Shown: positions 1-5,033 of the stretch, piece by piece
Layout of the letters: each line of letters opens with the position of its first letter
Numbering within the stretch: position 1 is the stretch's first letter
NCBI GenBank assembly: GCA_021158375.1
Contig: JAGGUS010000137.1
Span: forward strand, 1-8,516
Direction: 5' to 3'
DNA length: 8,516 bases
DNA from: Thermoprotei archaeon
GTDB lineage: Archaea; Thermoproteota; Thermoprotei; QMSL01; B3-G16
Translations under genes and position numbers: made by a program
Notes under the pieces: generated by a model
Seen by the model: the letters and a program-made list of their open reading frames with translations, nothing else
What the model was told of the DNA's origin: nothing
The model's database searches: none

Positions 1-2
1 GA

Positions 3-9
3 TATAAAA
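3..9 (+). promoter_or_regulatory. TATA box of the AbrB-like gene
   Basis: The sequence TATAAAA at the left edge fits an archaeal box A. Transcription would start about 25 bases downstream, near position 30, which lies past the first in-frame ATG at 24. This supports translation from the TTG at 45. The BRE would lie mostly outside the window, so it cannot be judged. Confidence 0.45.
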
Positions 10-44
10 TGTAACCTCAAATTATGTACATTAGGTGGATCTTA

Positions 45-245
45 TTGGTAAGCCAAGGACTAGGACGCATAGTGATACGGTACTCAAGAGTAGGTAATAA
101 AGTCTACACGAAATTCTTCATATATATACCTACAAGTGTTGCTAAAGATAGTTCATTCCCCTTTAAGCCTGGCGAACGTGTAATCATTCGCATTCAAGAT
201 AATAAACTGATCGTAGAACCAGCTGAACTTGAAGAGAAGACATAA
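45..245 (+). CDS. AbrB/MazE-type swapped-hairpin DNA-binding protein
   Basis: A 66-residue protein, or 73 if it starts at the ATG at 24. Almost the whole length resembles one AbrB/SpoVT/MazE beta-hairpin unit: a basic strand (RIVIRYSRVGNK), a strand ending in 'YIPTSVAK', then 'FKPGERVIIRIQDNKLIVEP', which matches the family pattern of loop, Pro-Gly turn and two closing strands. Proteins of this kind dimerise and bind DNA, as transition-state regulators or as antitoxins. No partner toxin is visible downstream, where the next gene is convergent 23 bases away; anything to the left is outside the window. I prefer the TTG start because AGGTGGATC (33-41), close to the archaeal ribosome site, lies just before it, and because the TATA box at 3-9 predicts a transcript beginning near 30, after the ATG. 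The target and the regulated genes are unknown. Confidence 0.7.
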   Translation: MVSQGLGRIVIRYSRVGNKVYTKFFIYIPTSVAKDSSFPFKPGERVIIRIQDNKLIVEPAELEEKT

Positions 246-268
246 TCACTTACTACATAGATTAGAGA

Positions 269-874
269 TTAAAGGTTGATCTCCTTATCAACTTTATTGA
301 TTATCCTATTCGTATGCTTCATAATATGCTTCATTATTTCATTATAGTAATTCCTACCGTAAGCATCAATCATTACTATAAGGGGGCCAAAATTATTAAC
401 TTCAAGTATCCACATAGCTTCCGGTATTCCTAGATCTAACCATTTAACGTCGATTACTCTAACGATATTCTTTTTTGCTATTGCTGCTGCCCCACCTGGA
501 TATATAGCATATATTGCTTTATACTTACTACAAGCTTTAGTTGTCTTATTTCCCATCATGCCTTTTCCTATAATCATCTTAATTCCTGTAGCCTTAATGA
601 ACTCCCCTTCATAGGGCTCCATCCTATAGCTTGAGGTAGGCCCTATCGCTACTATCTCCCATCGACCATTTCTGCGCATTGCAACTGGTCCTGCATGCAT
701 TATAGCCATTCCTCTTAGATCTAAAGGTAATTTCTTGCCACTTTTGATATACTCAAGAGCTCTCCTATGCGCAGCATCTCTAGCAGTTACTATTTTTCCC
801 TTTAGGTATACTATATCTCCTACATGAAGGGAGAGTACATCATCATCCTTGATGGGCGTACATATTATACGCAT
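269..874 (-). CDS. Class I fumarate hydratase, beta subunit (Fe-S hydro-lyase, C-terminal type)
   Basis: The 201-residue small subunit of a heteromeric class I fumarase/tartrate dehydratase (fumarate + water to L-malate), working in the cytoplasm with the alpha subunit encoded just upstream. Family signatures appear in order: TARDAAHRR near residues 30-38, HAGPV at 60-64, GPTSSYRME at 78-86, GKGMM at 103-107 (relatives usually have GKGGM), YPGGAAA at 125-131, EAMW at 152-155 and FGPLIVMID at 162-170. The length fits the usual free-standing beta subunit, with a short basic tail after about residue 175. The ATG at 874 is preceded by GAGGG with good spacing. It lies 12 bases after the alpha stop, so the two subunits are probably translated from one mRNA. 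Tartrate dehydratase shares this architecture, but fumarase is the likelier role in an archaeon. The gene ends convergently 23 bases from the AbrB-like gene. Confidence 0.93.
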   Translation of the reverse strand: MRIICTPIKDDDVLSLHVGDIVYLKGKIVTARDAAHRRALEYIKSGKKLPLDLRGMAIMHAGPVAMRRNGRWEIVAIGPTSSYRMEPYEGEFIKATGIKMIIGKGMMGNKTTKACSKYKAIYAIYPGGAAAIAKKNIVRVIDVKWLDLGIPEAMWILEVNNFGPLIVMIDAYGRNYYNEIMKHIMKHTNRIINKVDKEINL

Positions 875-886
875 ATTGATGCCCTC

Positions 887-1777
887 TCATATAGTATCTC
901 CACTATAAGATGATATTTTTATTTCACCATCTTCGTTCACCTTCATGATGGCCCTTCTTAATGCCCAACAACTTACACAGAGTGCCATAGCTAATGTAGC
1001 GGGATGCCTATGTGCGATTTCTATATGTACATCTAATGCTGTTACTCTACCTCCAACACCTTGTACACCTATACCCAGCTCGTTTATTAAATTAAGCATA
1101 GTGACTTCAAGCTCTGCAATTTCCTTTATGCTACTTCTTCTTCCTAATCTCCTTAAAAGCGCTTTCCTCGCTAGTTGTGAAGCGCAATCAAATGTCCCTC
1201 CTATTCCTATTCCTACAACTATCGGTGGGCAGGAATTAATGGCATACATCGCTATCTGCTTAATAACAATTCTCATAGCCTCTTTTATGCCTTGAGCCGG
1301 TGTTAGTACCTTAGATATTGACGGGCTTTCACTTCCTCCTCCTTTAGGCATGACTATTACTTCCAGGCTCCTACTATTAGGAATAAGCTCGATATCAATT
1401 ATTGGGACATAGTATCCAGTATTATCTCCTGAATTCACGTTGTTTACTACATTTACTGCATTAGGTCTAAGCGGTATTTCTTTAGTTGCTCTAATGGTCG
1501 CATTTCTTAATATCTCGTATATATGATCTATATATGGAAACTTGGTGCCAACTCTTACATAATAAGATAAAAGTCCTGTATCTTGGCATAATGGTGTTCT
1601 CTCCTCTGATGCAACTTTAACATTATCTAGTATAGTCTTTAATATTGCTTTTGCGAGCCCCTCTTCTTTGTGATATGCTTTCTCTAAGTACTCTCTTACA
1701 TCACTTGGAAGTTCTACTACAGCGGTTTCAATAGCTTTTATAAGTGCTTTCTCTATACTCTCAATTGAGGGATACAT
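887..1777 (-). CDS. Class I fumarate hydratase, alpha subunit (Fe-S hydro-lyase, N-terminal type)
   Basis: The 296-residue catalytic and cluster-binding subunit of a two-subunit class I fumarase. Three cysteines sit in the expected [4Fe-4S] contexts: C64 in the CQDTG motif, C183 in SCPP followed by GIGIGGTFD, and C270 in the CWALRR motif near the C-terminus. Other hallmarks are ERTPLCQDTG, NAVN near 106-109, MPKGGGSES at 143-151 and GVQGVGGRVTALDVHIE at 237-253. The cluster has one iron not held by a cysteine, which binds substrate and is oxygen-sensitive, in line with an anaerobic lifestyle. An extra C198 in the GGTFDCA segment and C267 close to the third ligand are also present. The ATG at 1777 follows GTGAT, an internal part of the archaeal ribosome site. 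The gene begins 10 bases after the NrdD-like stop and is followed 12 bases later by the beta subunit, so all three are probably co-transcribed. Confidence 0.94.
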   Translation of the reverse strand: MYPSIESIEKALIKAIETAVVELPSDVREYLEKAYHKEEGLAKAILKTILDNVKVASEERTPLCQDTGLLSYYVRVGTKFPYIDHIYEILRNATIRATKEIPLRPNAVNVVNNVNSGDNTGYYVPIIDIELIPNSRSLEVIVMPKGGGSESPSISKVLTPAQGIKEAMRIVIKQIAMYAINSCPPIVVGIGIGGTFDCASQLARKALLRRLGRRSSIKEIAELEVTMLNLINELGIGVQGVGGRVTALDVHIEIAHRHPATLAMALCVSCWALRRAIMKVNEDGEIKISSYSGDTI

Positions 1778-1787
1778 ATTATCACGC

Positions 1788-3761
1788 TCATGCTTTCACA
1801 ATTTTTACATGAAGGAATAGTTCCTTTGCAAATACTTGTCTGAATAGTTCTTTTAGGAGCTCAGAGTTCTCTCTATAATCTTTTATCCTTACTATCAAGG
1901 GTGGCTTACATGTTAACATTTTCCTTAACTCTAGCTCCTTATCTATCTCCTCATATCTACTTTTTGTAATTGCTATATCCCGTATTGAAGTATATCTTAT
2001 AGGTAATTCCCTAATCCCTCGCTTCAATCTCTTAGTGGTCTCCTCTAGATCTCCTATTACTACTTTCTTAGCGCTATACCTATATGTAGGCGTCACTATA
2101 TCCGATCTTGCTAAACGCGTAGCTACTTCTTCTTCATAACATTCTGTGAGGAGAACGTTAAATTTATTATCTATATCGATTTCTCTTATAGCATTTTTAA
2201 ACTCATCAACTATCCTCCTTACAAGTGAGAAGCCCTCATTACTATACATGGTCTCTCCAAAATATTTTATGCCTTCTCTCAATCCTATTAACCCTATTAT
2301 GTTCGACAATTTCGTTATTTCTACTAAACTATAACCTCCTATTCGCTGTGCCAGGAACTGTAACTTTCCAGTGTCTAGTAGCCGTTTAAGCCACTTCTCT
2401 TTCAAGTCGAATACTTTTATTGCAAGATCGACTGCCCTATGTATTTGATCCCATAACTTATCTTCATCTTTAGCTCTGAATACAAGTCTCGGCAAGTTTA
2501 TTGAGACTACCTGACTTATTCCTGATATTATATGTGCTCCTCTCTTCATGACCAACACATCATCCTTTATGTCTATAGGTACCGAGAAGAGACCGCCGTG
2601 AGTACAGAAGAGCATATCATTAACAGAATTTACGTCAACATGTACAATACCGTATTTGTTAAGTATTTTTAATAACACATCATTTAATTCCTCTGTATAA
2701 TTCTCTCTTTCCAGATATATGTTAACTAAGGGTGTGAAAAATGGTCTGTCCTTAGCATCGCCCTTGAGGTATACCTCTATCATTTTATCAAAGAGTAAAT
2801 TGCATTCATCAGAAAACGACTCATAATTCTCATTAACGACTTTTCCCTTATATACTACTTTTCCCTTCTTAAGAGCGCTAGGTATATCTGGACTTATTTG
2901 AATTATGGCAAAATCATGTGAACCTCCATGAACTGCATAAGCTTGCGATATCTCGAAGAAAAACGACTGGATGCCTTGAATTATTTCCTCATTCTTTATG
3001 CCTCTAACATAAGGACTTAAAAACACGTTAAATGCTATGTGCACTTGGCTTTTAGCTACATGTGTAGCGCCACTTGACATTACCATCGACGCATGTCTAA
3101 GAGCTACATCAAATCTCTTAGCAGGAGCAGCTATATTTGCAAAACGGCCTAAACCATCAGGAACGAGACCATAACGGAGAAAGCATCTTATGTCATAGCC
3201 AACATATAATGGCTTAAGACCAAAATATTCAAGAGCATGAATGTGAATATCTCCCTTAAGATGAGCATCAGCCATATTAGGGGGCATTAGTAAGAGAATT
3301 ACCTCCTTTATAGTGTTTCTAGCTATCTTTTCGCATATTAAGTCCGGATTAGCTATTTTCTCCCCTTCATAAGTCTTTCTCACATAAAGAGTCTCGTAAG
3401 CGTCATATACAGGAACTCCACATCGTGTACATACATTTCTATATAAGGCAAATTTAGGATCCTTCTCCGATAATTCTAAGAGGACATTATTTACCATCTC
3501 TCTTATCAAAGGTGCACTTATGAAGCTTAATCCAAGGTTCTTTATCCTTTCTTCCACTATTCTAGAAATTTCATTTGCCTCGTCCTTAGTTATCTTTGGA
3601 ACTTTAAAGAACTCTTCAACAAGCATTGTCTCTCTCAATAGCTGATTGACAATATAGCGCCTATTCCAAGGAACCATATGACCATCAGACGTACGTACCT
3701 CGGGCATCCCCTTTGCCCTACGTCTTGCCATACTCCTTATGAACTTTTTTGCCCTGCTCAT
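1788..3761 (-). CDS. nrdD: NrdD-family (class III) ribonucleotide reductase homologue lacking the glycyl-radical domain
   Basis: A 657-residue homologue of anaerobic ribonucleoside-triphosphate reductase. After a basic start, an ATP-cone spans about 20-110 (VRTSDGHMVPWN, RYIVNQLL). The class III barrel follows: GVPVYDAY (115-122), ADAHLKGDIHIHALEYF (164-180), SGATHVAKSQVHIAFN (230-245), then FCTHGG with C386 where relatives carry the thiyl-radical cysteine on the finger loop. Next come ISGISQVVSINLPRL (412-426), a long helix to about 462, LSNIIGLIGLREG (485-497) and EEEVATRLARSD (543-554). Beyond 554 resemblance fades. The usual Y-TNS segment, the four zinc cysteines and the R-x-x-GY glycyl-radical motif are all absent, and only C618 lies in this tail. 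V187 (LYVGYDIR) stands where relatives often carry a second active-site cysteine. The ATG at 3761 is the most upstream possible, with a TAA in frame just before it; M11 or M19 are alternatives. No NrdG activase gene is nearby. Class membership is clear, but reductase activity is doubtful. Confidence 0.85.
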   Translation of the reverse strand: MSRAKKFIRSMARRRAKGMPEVRTSDGHMVPWNRRYIVNQLLRETMLVEEFFKVPKITKDEANEISRIVEERIKNLGLSFISAPLIREMVNNVLLELSEKDPKFALYRNVCTRCGVPVYDAYETLYVRKTYEGEKIANPDLICEKIARNTIKEVILLLMPPNMADAHLKGDIHIHALEYFGLKPLYVGYDIRCFLRYGLVPDGLGRFANIAAPAKRFDVALRHASMVMSSGATHVAKSQVHIAFNVFLSPYVRGIKNEEIIQGIQSFFFEISQAYAVHGGSHDFAIIQISPDIPSALKKGKVVYKGKVVNENYESFSDECNLLFDKMIEVYLKGDAKDRPFFTPLVNIYLERENYTEELNDVLLKILNKYGIVHVDVNSVNDMLFCTHGGLFSVPIDIKDDVLVMKRGAHIISGISQVVSINLPRLVFRAKDEDKLWDQIHRAVDLAIKVFDLKEKWLKRLLDTGKLQFLAQRIGGYSLVEITKLSNIIGLIGLREGIKYFGETMYSNEGFSLVRRIVDEFKNAIREIDIDNKFNVLLTECYEEEVATRLARSDIVTPTYRYSAKKVVIGDLEETTKRLKRGIRELPIRYTSIRDIAITKSRYEEIDKELELRKMLTCKPPLIVRIKDYRENSELLKELFRQVFAKELFLHVKIVKA

Positions 3762-3847
3762 TTATACTGCCCATAATGTATATTATCAGCATCCTTATTA
3801 TGATTACCTCTCCTCTAGAAATTGATCATTAGCATCTTTCTAAAAAG

Positions 3848-3855
3848 TATATATA
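3848..3855. promoter_or_regulatory. Palindromic TATA element (bidirectional candidate)
   Basis: TATATATA lies inside the palindrome AGTATATATACT (3846-3857). On the plus strand it is preceded by an A-run resembling a BRE and would start RNA near 3878-3882, at the edge of the first GC-rich block. On the minus strand it would start RNA near 3825, giving the NrdD-like gene a leader of about 60-65 bases. Which direction is used cannot be read from sequence. Confidence 0.45.
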
Positions 3856-3857
3856 CT

Positions 3858-3882
3858 AAAAACTTGCTATATTTAATAGCAA
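3858..3882 (-). terminator. Hairpin plus T-run terminator on the minus strand
   Basis: On the minus strand a seven-base-pair stem (TTGCTAT / ATAGCAA, plus positions 3864-3870 and 3876-3882) with a five-base loop is followed at once by GTTTTT (complement of 3858-3863). It sits immediately downstream of the first GC-rich block and just upstream of the presumed NrdD-like promoter. It is therefore well placed to end a minus-strand small RNA before the operon begins. Archaea depend more on T-runs than on hairpins, so the hairpin may be incidental. Confidence 0.4.
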
Positions 3883-3883
3883 A

Positions 3884-3943
3884 CCCCGCCCCTCGAGATT
3901 CCCCATATGGGGACCAATGAAAAGGGGCGTCAGCTCCCGGCCA
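3884..3943. ncRNA. GC-rich structured element 1 (candidate small RNA or mobile-element end)
   Basis: A hairpin with an internal loop. The lower stem CGCCCCT (3887-3893) pairs with AGGGGCG (3923-3929) and the upper stem TCCCC (3900-3904) with GGGGA (3909-3913) around an ATAT loop. The internal loop has 6 bases on one side and 9 on the other, and CAGCTCCCGGCC follows. The stem is symmetric, so the strand is undecided: the minus strand offers a terminator (3858-3882), while the plus strand offers the TATA box at 3848-3855 and pyrimidine-rich sequence after 3943. The shape is loosely like an H/ACA guide, but no ACA box follows. It is also loosely like the hairpin end of an IS200/IS605-type element or its guide RNA. 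Neither identification is secure. Confidence 0.35.
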
Positions 3944-4020
3944 TATTCTTTATATTCTTTATCATCAACAGTATTTCCTGTCGGAATAATTTGGTTTTAA
4001 TTAAAATGATTGACTAGGGG

Positions 4021-4073
4021 GGCCAGACTCCGCCTCTCATCGAAACCCTTTCTGCGGGTCTCTCATGGCGGCA
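4021..4073. ncRNA. GC-rich structured element 2 with paired CTCTCAT repeats
   Basis: CCGCC (4030-4034) pairs with GGCGG (4067-4071), and inside it ACCC (4045-4048) pairs with GGGT (4056-4059) around a seven-base loop. The internal loop carries CTCTCAT on both sides (4034-4040 and 4060-4066), which reads ATGAGAG twice on the minus strand. When the minus strand is folded, these copies face each other and can form adjacent G-A and A-G mismatches, with about three unmatched extra bases on one side, a layout reminiscent of a kink-turn. A box A at 4093-4102 would start minus-strand RNA right at the base of this stem (near 4072). This favours a minus-strand RNA, but expression is not shown. Confidence 0.35.
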
Positions 4074-4092
4074 TTATATATTTATGCTTTCA

Positions 4093-4102
4093 GATTTAAA
4101 AG
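4093..4102 (-). promoter_or_regulatory. Candidate box A for a minus-strand RNA from element 2
   Basis: CTTTTAAATC on the minus strand is centred about 26 bases upstream of the first base of the GC-rich hairpin (near 4072), the standard archaeal distance. A second AT-rich box (complement of about 4073-4084) is closer and would start RNA inside the hairpin, so it is the less likely promoter. Confidence 0.35.
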
Positions 4103-4153
4103 ACTTCTTCATCATTAGCCCTTTACGTTAAAAGAGGATATCGCTATTAAGCT

Positions 4154-4825
4154 TCAGTATTCCTTCTGTACTATACTTGTCAGTATAGGTATTAAGGGTC
4201 TTAATGAATTATTATGAACTATATAATCCGCATAGTGAGTTACTCTCTCACTCTCAGGGTTCACTACTATTGATATCCCTGAGGCTTTGAACATACCTAT
4301 ATCACTCTCCGAATCACCTATGGCTATTATCTTGCTTTTCGGTATCCCCTTCTGTACTGCTACCCTTCTTAATATATCCCCCTTCCCCTCAAACGAAACT
4401 CTCACTATGACGTCTCCTGTTATCCTTCCATCTTTATCGACTACCAGTTCATTAACGTATACTTCATTAACGTCTAGCATTTTGGCCACTTCATATACAA
4501 TCATGCCTAGACCAGCACTTATGAAAATGCATTCCACGTTATATTTCTTAATTTCCTGAAATAATTCCTTACATCCATCGCGCAATCTTATTTCTTTTAT
4601 TGCACGTTCTTTAAGCCAATCATACTTAACTCCTCGCCATAACGATGCTTCTAATCTAGCCCACTCCTCATATGATATTTCTCCTCTCATGTACATAACT
4701 GGATATTTCTTTGCTTTATCCAAAGTACCTAAGAGTTCGTGAATGAGTTTCCAACTAGACCTTGGTCTTTCTAATAAGGTGCCATCAACATCGAATGCTA
4801 TGAGCCACTTTGTACTATTGCGCAT
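4154..4825 (-). CDS. HAD-superfamily phosphatase, phosphoserine phosphatase-like
   Basis: A 223-residue soluble hydrolase of the type I HAD fold. All four catalytic motifs are visible (numbering from the ATG): D12 and D14 in FDVDGTLL (nucleophile and acid/base), S103 in FISAG, K148 in EGKGD, and D171 and D175 in GDSESD (Mg2+ binding). Spacing closely matches archaeal SerB-type enzymes, and a small helical cap follows motif I (about residues 19-80). However, the cap segment GEISYEEWARLEASLWRG lacks an obvious equivalent of the arginine that holds the serine carboxylate in characterised phosphoserine phosphatases, so the substrate is uncertain. I chose the ATG at 4825 over the in-frame GTG at 4828. 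No ribosome site precedes it and a TATA-like element lies about 30 bases upstream, so the mRNA is probably leaderless or nearly so. It is transcribed away from the tRNA and is not obviously part of an operon. Confidence 0.82.
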   Translation of the reverse strand: MRNSTKWLIAFDVDGTLLERPRSSWKLIHELLGTLDKAKKYPVMYMRGEISYEEWARLEASLWRGVKYDWLKERAIKEIRLRDGCKELFQEIKKYNVECIFISAGLGMIVYEVAKMLDVNEVYVNELVVDKDGRITGDVIVRVSFEGKGDILRRVAVQKGIPKSKIIAIGDSESDIGMFKASGISIVVNPESERVTHYADYIVHNNSLRPLIPILTSIVQKEY

Positions 4826-4851
4826 CACATCTTATCTTTACTAGGGTTCGA

Positions 4852-4860
4852 CTAATAATA
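4852..4860 (-). promoter_or_regulatory. TATA-like element of the HAD phosphatase gene
   Basis: TATTATTAG on the minus strand is centred about 30 bases before the ATG at 4825. It predicts a start at or a few bases before the start codon, consistent with a leaderless transcript and with the absence of a ribosome binding site. Confidence 0.4.
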
Positions 4861-4893
4861 CTATTCCGTATATTAGCTTATGTTAAAGTTAGA

Positions 4894-4901
4894 CTTAATA
4901 A
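4894..4901 (+). promoter_or_regulatory. Box A of the tRNA-Cys gene
   Basis: CTTAATAA is centred about 31 bases before the first base of the mature tRNA, so transcription would begin a few bases upstream of it and leave a short leader for RNase P. The 100-base gap between the phosphatase and the tRNA therefore holds two divergent promoters. Confidence 0.4.
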
Positions 4902-4928
4902 GGAAGTTTTAGTATCGAATTTAGGGAT

Positions 4929-5027
4929 GCCGGGGTGGCCGAGTGGTCTAAGGCGCCCGGCTGCAGCCCTGTAATATAAGGGCCGATACCGGGTTATTCG
5001 CGGGTTCGAATCCCGCCCCCGGCTCCA
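4929..5027 (+). tRNA. tRNA-Cys (GCA) with a 21-base intron
   Basis: A full cloverleaf: acceptor GCCGGGG (4929-4935) pairs with CCCCGGC (5017-5023), the D-arm has GAGTGGTCTAAGG, the anticodon stem CCCGG (4956-4960) pairs with CCGGG (4989-4993), and the T-arm is GCGGG-TTCGAAT-CCCGC. After intron removal the anticodon loop reads CTGCAGA, giving anticodon GCA (4963-4965). The discriminator base is T (5024), the base typical of tRNA-Cys, and CCA is encoded (5025-5027). An alternative splice giving CGA (Ser) is ruled out by the short variable loop and the T discriminator. The variable region has six bases, one more than usual. It is convergent with the gene that ends at 5034, only six bases away. 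Confidence 0.95.
4967..4987 (+). other. tRNA intron at the canonical 37/38 position
   Basis: The junctions form a bulge-helix-bulge for the archaeal splicing endonuclease. The 5' bulge is A4965-G4966 | C4967 and the 3' bulge is A4986-T4987 | A4988, each cut after its second base. The central helix is CTGC (4961-4964) with GCCG (4982-4985), three pairs and one T-C mismatch. The inner helix is CCT (4968-4970) with AGG (4979-4981), closing an eight-base loop. Both cuts fall exactly between positions 37 and 38. Confidence 0.88.
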
Positions 5028-5033
5028 CATTAT

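Larger units (their letters stand above)
3762..4153. other. 392-base intergenic region with structured GC-rich islands and promoter/terminator signals
   Basis: No convincing protein gene lies between the NrdD-like start and the HAD phosphatase stop. Two GC-rich blocks (about 3884-3943 and 4016-4073) stand out from very AT-rich surroundings; in AT-rich thermophile genomes such islands often mark structured RNAs. The spacer between them (3945-4010) is AT-rich with no visible feature apart from a possible plus-strand box A, TTTTAATTAAAA, at 3995-4006. The stretch 3762-3847 is the NrdD-like leader. The stretch 4103-4153 holds only a short T-run on the minus strand (complement of 4130-4133) just past the phosphatase stop. 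The individual signals are listed separately. Confidence 0.6.

Noticed and set aside
945..1295. Open frame of 116 codons on the plus strand opposite the fumarase alpha gene
   Set aside because: It lies wholly inside a strongly conserved gene on the other strand, has no family resemblance and no ribosome site; it is a shadow frame.
1778..2150. Frameshift hiding the glycyl-radical domain of NrdD
   Set aside because: The frame is open to a stop 10 bases before the fumarase alpha start, and the only other listed open frame here (plus strand, 2146-2334) shows no radical or zinc motif.
3884..4073. C/D-box guide RNA, SRP RNA or RNase P RNA
   Set aside because: No convincing RTGATGA/CTGA box pairs and none of the conserved core motifs of SRP or RNase P RNA were seen on either strand.
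4287..4559. Plus-strand open frame opposite the HAD phosphatase
   Set aside because: Low-complexity Ser/Thr/Ile composition typical of an antisense shadow, with the conserved catalytic motifs on the minus strand.
4929..5027. Reading the tRNA as tRNA-Ser (CGA) with the intron placed after T33
   Set aside because: The variable region is only six bases and the discriminator is T, both wrong for serine tRNA; the bulge-helix-bulge supports the 37/38 site and anticodon GCA.
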